A DNA stretch of 64,000 nucleotides from an uncultured Rhodocyclaceae bacterium (GTDB lineage Bacteria; Pseudomonadota; Gammaproteobacteria; Burkholderiales; Rhodocyclaceae), in assembly GCA_934271525.1 (NCBI GenBank), contig CAKQRL010000001.1, forward strand, positions 1 to 64,000, read 5' to 3'. Positions 17,301-24,518 of the stretch are shown piece after piece. The translations under genes and the position numbers were made by a program. Position 1 is the first letter of the stretch; every line of letters starts with the position of its first letter. The notes under the pieces were generated by a model, which was not told the origin of the DNA, did no database searches, and saw only the letters and a program-made list of their open reading frames with translations.

Positions 17301-18035
17301 AGAAAAAATTTTTGGCAAATTTGCATTTTCAATATGCGCATAAAAAGTGGATTGTTTGTTGTTGAGATTAAGCCACGTGCCGCCAGCTAAGCGCCCAAAA
17401 AATTCAGCGCGCAAATCCACGCGGCGCGCAAATAAACTGGGTAACACGGCTTTTAACTGCACGCGGTGCAAATCCCGCTCGTTATCCATCAAAAAGTGAA
17501 TATTGTGGAAAAACTCGGGCGGCGCATCGTTTTCCAAAAACTGCACGCTCAAATTTTGAAAACGCACGTGGTTTTGGGACAACAGCCAATCAAAAAAGTT
17601 GGAATCATCAGAATCGCGCGCCATCAAAAAACCCGCAAGCCACCATTTTTCGTTCTTTTTTTCTACCATTATTTGCAGATTTTCCGCCTGCAACCACGAA
17701 AAACTTGGCAAATCGTGCCGAAAAAGATTCAAAAAACTTTTCCATGAAAACACCGCGCGCGCAGTTTCCAACTGAAAAGCTGTTTCCATAGGGCGCTTGG
17801 AATGGGCGATTTTGACGTTTTTAAAGGTCATTCCCGGCTCCAAACCATTCCAAAAAGGTTGGGCATCTTCAATGGTTAAATTGGTTCCAAGTTGTGCGCT
17901 GATGATTTGCGAAAAATAGTTTTCTTCTTGTGCCAGCCACGGCAAAACGTAAAAACGCAAGGCGCAAATGGCAACAACAAATGCCAACCACACACCAAGA
18001 ATAAACCAAGCAAAAATGCGCCACGCTTTTTTCAC
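14361..18035 (-). CDS. yhdP: AsmA-like YhdP family envelope protein
   Basis: A 1224-residue protein with one N-terminal membrane anchor (WRIFAWFILGVWLAFVVAICAL) and a long beta-rich periplasmic region, ending in the AsmA-like segment GRLLGLLSLQSIVQRLRFNFRDL and GGTWQEPQI. Relatives form bridge-like conduits that carry phospholipids between inner and outer membranes. The start is GTG, sharing one base with the rsmA stop. Two copies of the dispersed repeat lie inside and are translated as FSTVNNIFF and KSTVNLQKISF in surface-type strands, evidently tolerated. Confidence 0.9.
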   Translation of the reverse strand: MKKAWRIFAWFILGVWLAFVVAICALRFYVLPWLAQEENYFSQIISAQLGTNLTIEDAQPFWNGLEPGMTFKNVKIAHSKRPMETAFQLETARAVFSWKSFLNLFRHDLPSFSWLQAENLQIMVEKKNEKWWLAGFLMARDSDDSNFFDWLLSQNHVRFQNLSVQFLENDAPPEFFHNIHFLMDNERDLHRVQLKAVLPSLFARRVDLRAEFFGRLAGGTWLNLNNKQSTFYAHIENANLPKIFSYVDLPNDFKFSQGRANLKTWAHFETHYRGNFSAELSVSDSPITATATLDGAWHKDEGLWGASFKIADLNAKNKDLPALDMRGWEMAYEKERWDIRAPYIALKTLREYASRFAFFDDLKNLQFSGDLKNTHLSWFSKNEFALQTQLQNLSVLKDSAGVENLSGVLNATPISASLHLDSQNAALILPMVFDEPKIPLKVLTGDIFWEKNAEKSTVNLQKISFSNNDFSDAQFDVLYQHNGKGRGKINATGGIAQARGVRVWRYLPKVIHPDVRQWVKNAVQAGTGKNGKLVLKGDLDKFPFKNDSDGIFKITAQAHDAVLEYAPGWPKLEKITAQMDFGLGMKISSNAAEILGTKISNASAEMPDFTVADEILFASGKASGATQRFLQFIDEAEEIKRKTEGLTAKMRAQGSGTLDLALQLPVRHLQDAKVKGRFDFKNNTIRILPTLPEVKNAAGSVFFTESGVQSPKITGRVLGGKINARFQNEQSDLKIELDATTPAENFFAHYNVPLENFAKGNVAWSAIISTNPSREFSFTVKSNFKGFSTSLPAPFNKAQSDIWDFSLSGNNHQATFLLKNKLNARVLFAKAPDIAVNLLKPLDLNAWQNVAAVFSESEKQKSQFSTVNNIFFSTPEVLWNQKSFGRLDLKANPQKNGWHLALNNPNVAGDVFVENKKIRAHFSQLNLPESSDSTDKKNLKSLPDLELTADAVFYKGNPWGSFTLSAKNEAQVWRINHWQLKNDKGEIAGDGAWWHQAEQAITHLRFDLKTQNAGAFLKRLHAMDAIEGGTAKVQGSMQWNSSPDNIDWASLSGAMRLDVNNASFKKVAPGAGRLLGLLSLQSIVQRLRFNFRDLVTEGLAFHRLSGELQIKNGVLHTTRSPLFIDAPAAQITFDGQTNLADETLDLSIRIRPSLGIVTALGLAFVNPIAGAASALASTIGANPLDKIIYTHYQVGGTWQEPQILNTATETQQKKEGLWLNTTPY
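15430..15447. repeat. dispersed palindromic element core inside yhdP
   Basis: TGTTGACCGTGGAAAATT, read on the minus strand as FSTVNN, the opposite orientation to the copies in polA and rsmA. Confidence 0.75.
16648..16675. repeat. second dispersed palindromic element core inside yhdP
   Basis: CAGGTTTACCGTGGATTTTT, read on the minus strand as KSTVNL. Confidence 0.75.
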
Positions 18036-18793
18036 TAAGAAGATTCCTTAAAATTCGCAATGCGCACAAAGTCCAAAACGCTAAGATTTTCCGCCCGCGC
18101 GTTTAAATCAATATGGCAAGCCCGCGCCGATTCTTCATTCAAAATATGGCGCAAGGTGTTGCGCAATGTTTTGCGCCGCTGCGAAAAAGCTTGTTTGAGC
18201 ACAAAATCAAAACGCTGGCGATTTTCCACGGTAAACGCAGAATTTTTTTGAATTTTTACCCAAGCGGAAGTTACTTTTGGTGCGGGAGTAAAAGCTTCGG
18301 GCGGAATTTCAAAACATTTGGTAATTTTAAAATCGCATTGCAAGGCAACACTCAATCTGCCATAAGCGGCGGTGTTTGGTGTGGCAACCATTCTATCAAC
18401 CACTTCCTTTTGCAACATAAAATGCGCGTCAATCAGATTTTTTTTCAAGTGTTTTAAGCGAATCAAAATTGGCGTAGAAATGTTGTAAGGCAAATTGCCA
18501 ACCAAGCGAAAATTAGGAAAATTTGAAAAGTCGACCTTTAAAACATCATCGGCGATGATGTTGAGGTTTGGGAACTTGGCTTTTAAAAAAGCCACCAAAT
18601 CGCGGTCAATTTCTATAACCGTAAGATTTTTAGAATACGCCAACAACGCCGAAGTTAAAGCGGCGCGCCCGGGACCAATTTCTATTAAAAAATCATCAGC
18701 CTTTGGCGCAATGCTTTTTATAAGCGAATCCACAACCGATTCATCGTTTAAAAAATTCTGCCCGAATCGGCGGCGTGCAAAGATTTTTGGCAT
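18035..18793 (-). CDS. rsmA: 16S rRNA (adenine1518/1519-N6)-dimethyltransferase
   Basis: Dimethylates two adjacent adenines in helix 45 of 16S rRNA. The start at 18793 gives the typical MPKIFARRRFGQNFL; a longer upstream open frame overlaps ftsY and has no family residues. SAM motif FLIEIGPGRAALTSAL, motif IV LVGNLPYNIST, and VLKQAFSQRRKTLRNTL at the C-terminal domain are all present. The KNSAFTVEN peptide in the C-terminal domain is encoded by the dispersed repeat, at a loop just before the FSQRRKTL helix. Confidence 0.97.
   Translation of the reverse strand: MPKIFARRRFGQNFLNDESVVDSLIKSIAPKADDFLIEIGPGRAALTSALLAYSKNLTVIEIDRDLVAFLKAKFPNLNIIADDVLKVDFSNFPNFRLVGNLPYNISTPILIRLKHLKKNLIDAHFMLQKEVVDRMVATPNTAAYGRLSVALQCDFKITKCFEIPPEAFTPAPKVTSAWVKIQKNSAFTVENRQRFDFVLKQAFSQRRKTLRNTLRHILNEESARACHIDLNARAENLSVLDFVRIANFKESS
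18222..18251. repeat. dispersed palindromic element inside rsmA
   Basis: TTTTCCACGGTAAACGCAG followed by AATTTTTTTGAA, read in frame as KNSAFTVEN. Confidence 0.85.
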
Positions 18794-18797
18794 TTTC

Positions 18798-19898
18798 TTA
18801 AAAAATTGCTTCAACAAATTCGCGCGCCACAAAAGGACGCAAATCGTCAATGCCTTCGCCCACACCAATAAAACGCACCGGTTTTGGGCAACGCTGGGCA
18901 ATTGCCGCCAACACGCCGCCTTTTGCCGTGCCATCCAGTTTGGTAATCACCAAACCCGTCACGCCAATCATGTGGTCAAAAGCCAAAACTTGTTGCAAAG
19001 CGTTTTGGCCAATATGCGCATCCAAAACCAGCAGGGTTTCGTGCGGACCTTCGGGGATGATTTTTTGAATCACGCGTTTGACCTTGGCAATTTCTTCCAT
19101 CAAATGCCCTTGGGATGGCAAGCGCCCGGCGGTATCCGCCAACACAATATCAATGCCGCGTGCGCGTGCGGCGGCAATGGCGTCATAAATCACTGCGGCT
19201 GGGTCGGCAGATTCTTGCGCAATCACGGTAACTTCGTTTTTTTCGCCCCACTTTGCTAATTGTTCGCGTGCTGCCGCGCGAAAAGTATCGCCCGCCGCCA
19301 ACAAAACCTTTTTGCCTTGCGCTTGGTAATATTTTGCCAACTTGCCGATGGAAGTGGTTTTGCCCGCGCCATTCACACCCGCGAGCATAATCACAAAAGG
19401 TTTTGCCGTCTCAACATTCAGCGGCGGTTTTTCCAAAGGTTGCAACAATTGCGTTGTTACATCAACCAAAGCTGCGCGAATGGCTTCTTCGGAATCTAAC
19501 TTTTCTTTTTTTGCGCGGTTTTTTAATTCCGCAATCAATTTTTCGGTTGCTTCAATGCCAACATCGCTCATCAACAACAATTCTTCTAATTCTTCAATTA
19601 ACGCCGCATCAACCTTGGCGCGTTTTAACATGTGCTGAATTTGCCCGCCCCATTGTGCGCGGGTTTTTTGTAATCCTGAAAAAAGTTTTTCCTTCCACGT
19701 TTTTTTTGAAACAGGTTCGCTTGGTTCATCCGTTAAATGCGTCAAAGTTTCAATGGGATTTTGAAAATTATTTGGCGTTGACCGTGGACAATCGTTATTT
19801 TCCACGGTCAACGCGGAATTTTTTTCAAAATCGTTTGGCTTTTGTTCAGAATTATCGGGGGAATTTTTTTTGCGCCCCTTTTTTAAAAATTGAAACAT
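18798..19898 (-). CDS. ftsY: signal recognition particle receptor FtsY
   Basis: GTPase that docks SRP-bound ribosomes at the inner membrane. The NG domain has GVNGAGKTTSIGKLA (P loop), the DTFRAAAREQL box, DIVLADTAGRLPSQ, TKLDGTAKGG and FIGVGEGIDDLRPF. The N-terminal A region (residues about 1-60) is charged and contains two repeat copies in opposite orientation, read as EKNSALTVENN and RSTPNNF. The repeat thus makes up much of the acidic linker. It ends 5 bases before rsmA, suggesting coupling. Confidence 0.97.
   Translation of the reverse strand: MFQFLKKGRKKNSPDNSEQKPNDFEKNSALTVENNDCPRSTPNNFQNPIETLTHLTDEPSEPVSKKTWKEKLFSGLQKTRAQWGGQIQHMLKRAKVDAALIEELEELLLMSDVGIEATEKLIAELKNRAKKEKLDSEEAIRAALVDVTTQLLQPLEKPPLNVETAKPFVIMLAGVNGAGKTTSIGKLAKYYQAQGKKVLLAAGDTFRAAAREQLAKWGEKNEVTVIAQESADPAAVIYDAIAAARARGIDIVLADTAGRLPSQGHLMEEIAKVKRVIQKIIPEGPHETLLVLDAHIGQNALQQVLAFDHMIGVTGLVITKLDGTAKGGVLAAIAQRCPKPVRFIGVGEGIDDLRPFVAREFVEAIF
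19756..19830. repeat. dispersed palindromic element, inverted pair inside ftsY
   Basis: GCGTTGACCGTGGA (19775-19788) and TCCACGGTCAACGC (19801-19814) are perfect 14-base arms around 12 bases. Both are translated within the FtsY N-terminal linker. Confidence 0.9.
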
Positions 19899-19947
19899 AA
19901 TCGTTGTTTTCTTTACAATCCTTTTTTTATTTTAGCAGAGTGCCAAA

Positions 19948-21267
19948 ATGCGAACCTTAAAATCTTTTTGCTTGGCAATGTTGTTGTTGCCAAGTTTGGC
20001 GACAAGTGCGCTAGCCAATCCTTATGAAAAAACCTTGTCAAACGGTTTAAAAGTTATTGTCAAAGAAGACCACCGCGCACCCACGGTGGTGCAAATGTTG
20101 TGGTATCGCGTAGGCGCAATGGATGAAACAGCAGGCAAAACCGGTTTGGCGCACGTTTTGGAACATATGATGTTCAAAGGCACGCCCAATATTCGCGCAG
20201 GCGAATTTAATCAACGCGTGGCGCTGGCGGGCGGGCGCGACAATGCCTTTACCAACAACGATTACACCGCGTATTTTCAGCAAATTCCCAAAGAAAAATT
20301 AGAAGAAATGATGATGTTGGAATCAGACCGCATGGTAGCTTTGCAATACAAAGACGAAGATTTTGATTCTGAAATCAAAGTGGTGATGGAAGAGCGCCGC
20401 TTGCGCACCGATGACAACCCTGCTTCTAAACTTTATGAAAGTCTGCAAGCCACAATGTGGCAAACGCATCCGTATCGCAACCCCGTGATTGGTTGGATGG
20501 ACGACTTAAAACATTTAACCATTGACGACACGCGGCAATGGCACAAAACGTGGTATGCGCCCAACAACGCCACGCTTGTGATTGCGGGCGATGTGGAGCG
20601 CAACGAAGTTTTTAAACTTGCCGAACAATATTACGGCGCCATTGAAAAACGCGAAATGCCAGAGCGCCGCGCCCCTTTTGAAGCTGAGCAAACAGGCGAA
20701 AAACGCATTGTGGTTACAGGTTTTGCGCGCCAACCGCAGTTGGTTATGGCGTGGAAAGTGCCGCATTTGTTAGAAAAAGAATCGGATTCACTTGCCTTGG
20801 AACTTTTAAACGTGGTGTTGGACGGCCACAACGGCGCGCGTTTTCCCAAGCGTTTGGTGCAAGAGCGAATGTTAGCCACAGATGTTTCTATTAGTTACGA
20901 CAATATCAACCGCGGCAAGGTTGGCGTTTTTTATATCAGCGCAACACCTGCCAAAAATGTTTCCCCTTTGCAGTTGGAATCGGCAATTTGGGAAGAGTTG
21001 GCACGCTTAAAAGATGAACCCATTACCAACCGAGAACTCAACCGCGCACGCACGCAATACAAAGCAAGCGAAATTTACAAAAAGGATTCACTTTTTGCGC
21101 AGGCAATGGAATTGGGCGTGTTGGATAACGCAGGCGTAGAGTGGAAATATTACAAAAAACATTTGAACCGACTAGAAAAAGTCAGCGCAGAAGAAGTGCA
21201 AAATGCTGTGCGTTTTTTGGATCGCCAACATTTGAGCGTGGGCGTGTTGTGGCCAGAATCAAAATAA
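19948..21267 (+). CDS. M16 family zinc protease, catalytic subunit
   Basis: A 439-residue secreted peptidase. The signal peptide (MRTLKSFCLAMLLLPSLATS-ALA) is followed by the inverted zinc motif HVLEH (in GLAHVLEHMMFKGT, residues about 69-73) and the third ligand Glu in VVMEERRLRTDD. It forms a tandem with the next gene, which lacks the zinc motif, as in two-chain M16B enzymes where both proteins line the chamber. The substrate is unknown and probably periplasmic peptides. Confidence 0.93.
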   Translation: MRTLKSFCLAMLLLPSLATSALANPYEKTLSNGLKVIVKEDHRAPTVVQMLWYRVGAMDETAGKTGLAHVLEHMMFKGTPNIRAGEFNQRVALAGGRDNAFTNNDYTAYFQQIPKEKLEEMMMLESDRMVALQYKDEDFDSEIKVVMEERRLRTDDNPASKLYESLQATMWQTHPYRNPVIGWMDDLKHLTIDDTRQWHKTWYAPNNATLVIAGDVERNEVFKLAEQYYGAIEKREMPERRAPFEAEQTGEKRIVVTGFARQPQLVMAWKVPHLLEKESDSLALELLNVVLDGHNGARFPKRLVQERMLATDVSISYDNINRGKVGVFYISATPAKNVSPLQLESAIWEELARLKDEPITNRELNRARTQYKASEIYKKDSLFAQAMELGVLDNAGVEWKYYKKHLNRLEKVSAEEVQNAVRFLDRQHLSVGVLWPESK

Positions 21268-21273
21268 TTTGGA

Positions 21274-21288
21274 GTTGACCGTGGAAAA
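21274..21288. repeat. dispersed palindromic element core forming a start codon
   Basis: GTTGACCGTGGAAAA between the two M16 genes. Its internal GTG (21281) is the probable start codon of the second gene. Confidence 0.8.
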
Positions 21289-22579
21289 TTGGAAATCAAC
21301 CTTGTTGGGGCTTTTGTTTTTAAGCGTTTCGCCTTTTTTGCAAGCGGAAATTGTTATTGAACAATGGGAAGCAGAAAAAGGTGTGCCCGTTTATTTTGTG
21401 GAAAATCATAGCTTGCCGATTGTTGATGTTTCGGTTGTTATCAACGCAGGTTCAGCACAAGATCCTGAAAACCGCGCGGGCGTTGCCGCCTTAACCGAAG
21501 GTTTGCTTGCCAAAGGTGCGGGTGATATGGATGAAAACGCATTAAGCGATGCGCTTGCTGATTTGGGCGCGGTTTTGGGCGGCGCGGCAGGGCGTTTGAG
21601 TAGCGAAGTTACTTTGCGCACGCTTTCCGACAATTACAAAAAATCCCTTTCCATTTTTTTGGACGTTTTAACCAAACCACATTTCACCTTGCCGGTTTTT
21701 GAGCGCGAGCGCAACAACTTGCGCTTGGAATTGCAAGATGCCTTAACGCGCCCGAATATTTTGGCGCGCCGCGCTTTTATACGCGCGCTATACCCCAATC
21801 ATCCTTTTGGCGTTTTAACCACCGACCAAACACTTTCCAAAATCACGCGCGATGATTTGGTGAAGTTTCACCAACAATATTATGTTGCCGCTAACCTCAA
21901 AATTGTGATTGTGGGCGATTTGAAAAAATCCGCTGCAAAAAAAATGGCCAACCAAATTGCCGTCTCTTTTATGGATGGCGAAAAAACGCCTGCTATTACC
22001 GCACCGCAACCTTTAAAAGATAAAGAAACCCGCAAAGTGCCGCACCCTGCCGCGCAAAGCCATATTTTGATGGGGCAAATCACCATCGCCCGTTCCGACC
22101 CCGATTATTTTCCGATGTTGGTTGGTAATTACACCTTGGGCGGTGGCGGCTTTGCATCAAGGCTAATGCAAGAAGTGCGCGAAAAAGAAGGCTTGGCGTA
22201 TAGCGTTTATAGCGCCTTTGCCGCAGGCGTTGAAAGCGGCACCTTTGAGATGGCTTTGCAAACCGAGCGCACGCAAGCGCCAAAGGCTTTGGCTTTGATG
22301 AATAAGGTTGTGGCGGATTTTGTGAAAGACGGCCCAAGCGATGCGGAAGTTGAAGCCGCCAAAGCTTATTTATCAGGCAGTTTCCCTTTGAACATTGACA
22401 GCAACAAAAAAATAATGCGCCAAGTCATCCACATTGCAACGCACAATTTGCCGCTGGATACGCTCAACACGTGGCAAGCGCGCATCAACGCTGTAACCAC
22501 AGATGAAGTGAAGGCTGCTTACCAAAAACACTTAAAACCCGAAACCTTTTTGTTGGTGCAAACGGATGCGCAGGAATGA
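21281..22579 (+). CDS. M16 family protease-like subunit lacking the zinc site
   Basis: A partner of the preceding M16 peptidase, 433 residues from the GTG at 21281. This start is chosen because GGAG lies 6 bases upstream and the result is a good signal peptide (VENWKSTLLGLLFLSVSPFLQA). A TTG at 21269 would add only ELTV-type repeat residues. Where the HxxEH should be, the sequence reads AALTEGLLAKGAG, so zinc binding is lost. The C-terminal GGGGFASRLMQEVREKEGLAYSV region, which binds substrate in M16B partners, is intact. Confidence 0.88.
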   Translation: MENWKSTLLGLLFLSVSPFLQAEIVIEQWEAEKGVPVYFVENHSLPIVDVSVVINAGSAQDPENRAGVAALTEGLLAKGAGDMDENALSDALADLGAVLGGAAGRLSSEVTLRTLSDNYKKSLSIFLDVLTKPHFTLPVFERERNNLRLELQDALTRPNILARRAFIRALYPNHPFGVLTTDQTLSKITRDDLVKFHQQYYVAANLKIVIVGDLKKSAAKKMANQIAVSFMDGEKTPAITAPQPLKDKETRKVPHPAAQSHILMGQITIARSDPDYFPMLVGNYTLGGGGFASRLMQEVREKEGLAYSVYSAFAAGVESGTFEMALQTERTQAPKALALMNKVVADFVKDGPSDAEVEAAKAYLSGSFPLNIDSNKKIMRQVIHIATHNLPLDTLNTWQARINAVTTDEVKAAYQKHLKPETFLLVQTDAQE

Positions 22580-23132
22580 AACACGCATTGGTGCGGGTTT
22601 TTTAAAAAACCGCGCGGTTTATTTTCCGCCGATTTTGCATTTGCGCCCCACGCCATCAAGGGTTAAAGAAACGCTCTTTAATTGGCTTGGGCAACATTTG
22701 GCAGGTTTTTCGGTTTTGGATTTGTTTGCAGGCAGCGGCGCGCTTGGTTTTGAAGCGCTCTCGCGCGGGGCAGATTTTGTGCATTTGAATGATTCAAACA
22801 ATGCTGCCGTGCGTGCCTTAAAAGAAAACGCCAAGCGCTTTAACTTGTCTTTTTGCCTACCCAATAGCAACTTGGTTATTTCGCAAGTGGATGCTTTTTT
22901 GCTCTTGGATTCCTTTATTCAAAACAAACAGTTTTTTGACGTGGTTTTTTTGGACCCGCCTTTTTCACAAAATCTTTGGTTGGCATTAGAAAAAGTGGAA
23001 AAAGTTTTAAAACCCAGCGCATTTCTTTATGTTGAAAATGCTGCGGAAATTGCCACTTTTGGCACGCTTTTGCGCCACAAATTCTTAAAAGCGGGCGAAG
23101 TTTGCGCCCACTTGTTTGGTAAAAAACAATGA
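22566..23132 (+). CDS. rsmD: 16S rRNA (guanine966-N2)-methyltransferase
   Basis: Methylates G966 of 16S rRNA. It shows LRPTPSRVKETLFNWLG, SAM motif SVLDLFAGSGALGFEALSRGA and the catalytic FLDPPF. It has 188 residues. It overlaps the M16 gene by 14 bases and coaD by 4 (ATGA), so it is translationally linked to both. Confidence 0.95.
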   Translation: MRRNETRIGAGFLKNRAVYFPPILHLRPTPSRVKETLFNWLGQHLAGFSVLDLFAGSGALGFEALSRGADFVHLNDSNNAAVRALKENAKRFNLSFCLPNSNLVISQVDAFLLLDSFIQNKQFFDVVFLDPPFSQNLWLALEKVEKVLKPSAFLYVENAAEIATFGTLLRHKFLKAGEVCAHLFGKKQ

Positions 23133-23635
23133 AAAATTTGAACCCAAAAATTGCCGTCTACCCGGGCACTTTTGACCCGTTCAGCTTGGGGCACGAAAAC
23201 ATTGCTCGGCGCGCCGCCAGCATTTTTGATACGGTAATTGTTGCCATTGCACACGCGCACCACAAAATGCCGTGTTTTTCATTAGAAGAACGGCTTGAAT
23301 TGACTCGCCAAATTATGGGCGATTTGCCGCAAATTCGCGTGGTTGCTTTTTCGGGTTTATTGATTGATTTCTTACACGAACAAAACGCAGGCGTGATTGT
23401 GCGCGGCATTAGAAACACCACAGATTTTGATTACGAAAATCCACTTGCTGGACTTCATCGCCAAATCTCGCCAGAAGTAGAAACCGTTTTTTTATGCGCA
23501 GAAAATGCGCACATTTTCACATCATCCACGCTTATTCGCGAAATGGCTTTTTTAGGCGGTGATATTGCGCAACTTGTGCATCCATTGGTTGTTGAAAAAT
23601 TGCGCCAAAAACAAGAAAATAACGCTATTCAATAG
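23129..23635 (+). CDS. coaD: phosphopantetheine adenylyltransferase
   Basis: Fourth step of coenzyme A synthesis: 4'-phosphopantetheine plus ATP to dephospho-CoA. It has the nucleotidyltransferase motif AVYPGTFDPFSLGHENIARR (TxGH), VRGIRNTTDFDYE and the C-terminal SSTLIREMAFLGGD. The 168 residues match family length. It follows rsmD directly, the common betaproteobacterial pair. Confidence 0.97.
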   Translation: MKNLNPKIAVYPGTFDPFSLGHENIARRAASIFDTVIVAIAHAHHKMPCFSLEERLELTRQIMGDLPQIRVVAFSGLLIDFLHEQNAGVIVRGIRNTTDFDYENPLAGLHRQISPEVETVFLCAENAHIFTSSTLIREMAFLGGDIAQLVHPLVVEKLRQKQENNAIQ

Positions 23636-23644
23636 GAGATTCTC

Positions 23645-23890
23645 ATGGCTTTAATGATTACAGACGAATGCATCAACTGCGATGTGTGCGAACCCGAATG
23701 CCCGAACAATGCGATTTCGCAAGGGGATGAAATTTACCAAATTGACCCCGACAAATGCACCGAATGCGTAGGGCATTACGATGAACCACAATGCGTGCAG
23801 GTGTGCCCCGTGGATTGCATTCCCCAAGACCCCAATCACGTGGAAACCAAAGAACAACTGCAAGCCAAATTTGAACGCTTGAATGGTTGA
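23645..23890 (+). CDS. 2[4Fe-4S] ferredoxin, YfhL/Allochromatium type
   Basis: An 81-residue electron carrier with two cluster motifs: CINCDVCEPECP and a second, C-TE-C followed eight residues later by C-VQV-CP. The long spacing in the second motif is typical of the YfhL/Alvin-type ferredoxins that sit after coaD in betaproteobacteria. A good GGAG precedes the ATG, and a strong terminator follows. Confidence 0.95.
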   Translation: MALMITDECINCDVCEPECPNNAISQGDEIYQIDPDKCTECVGHYDEPQCVQVCPVDCIPQDPNHVETKEQLQAKFERLNG

Positions 23891-23898
23891 TTTTTGCT

Positions 23899-23934
23899 GC
23901 CGAGTGTTTTTAAAAACACTCGGCGTTTTTTTTT
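23899..23934 (+). terminator. rho-independent terminator after the ferredoxin gene
   Basis: GCCGAGTGTTT and AAACACTCGGC form an 11-bp stem with a TTAA loop, followed by G and nine T. It closes the M16-rsmD-coaD-ferredoxin unit. Confidence 0.93.
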
Positions 23935-24010
23935 AACATTAGCGAGCGTTTTGTTTGAAAAGAAAAAACGTTTTTGGTGGTTTTTTTGAGAATAAAAAAG
24001 GTTTTGAAAA

Positions 24011-24493
24011 ATGATTGTCAGCCATACAGCAGGGCGCTTGCGCTTGCGGGAAAAATCTTGGCGATTAAAAGATTTTGAAGTTTTTTGCAACAAAATCCAA
24101 AGTCTGACGGGCGTAGAAAACGTGCAGATGAATCCCAAAACCAAAAGCGTGTTGATTTTTTACCAACCCTTTACCAAAACCACAGCGGAAAAAATCATCA
24201 ACATTGAGCAACAAATCAAACCCGAATTGCCAAAATCGCTGAAAACAACCGCCCAGTTGCCCAAACTGAAAACCGAAGCACCAAAGTTAGCAAGAGAACA
24301 AGCCCACGCAAGACAACGCTACCGCGCCCGCATCAATCTTGCAATGCTGGTCACACTTGGCGCATCGCTTTTTGCCTTAACCACAAAAAACACCAAACTT
24401 CACGCCATCACAGGTTTGGGCTTTTCCGCCGTTTTGCTGCTTCACCTTGTTGAACACCGCCGAATCTTAAAAAAACAATTTTTTCCACGGTAA
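24011..24493 (+). CDS. HMA-like membrane protein, candidate ferrosome component
   Basis: 160 residues. The N-terminus reads IVSHTAGRLRLRE, the H-x-x-x-G-R-x-R pattern of HMA_2-type domains, with no CxxC metal motif. A basic linker and two hydrophobic segments (INLAMLVTLGASLFALTT and LHAITGLGFSAVLLLHLV) follow. The same HTxGRxR pattern recurs in the product of 28351-28671 and at the N-terminus of the P-type ATPase, which suggests these genes form one system now separated by the glycan block. The stop codon lies in a repeat copy. Confidence 0.65.
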   Translation: MIVSHTAGRLRLREKSWRLKDFEVFCNKIQSLTGVENVQMNPKTKSVLIFYQPFTKTTAEKIINIEQQIKPELPKSLKTTAQLPKLKTEAPKLAREQAHARQRYRARINLAMLVTLGASLFALTTKNTKLHAITGLGFSAVLLLHLVEHRRILKKQFFPR

Positions 24494-24511
24494 ACGCAAA
24501 GTTTTTTTAGC
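24479..24511. repeat. dispersed palindromic element, half copy
   Basis: TTTTTTCCACGGTAAACGC plus T-run; it supplies the end of the preceding gene and lies just before the glycosyltransferase start. Confidence 0.8.
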
Positions 24512-24518
24512 ATAAGCA

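Noticed and set aside
18794..18934. A longer RsmA starting at 18934
   Set aside because: The added residues lie inside ftsY and do not resemble RsmA; MPKIFARRRFGQNFL at 18793 is the family start.
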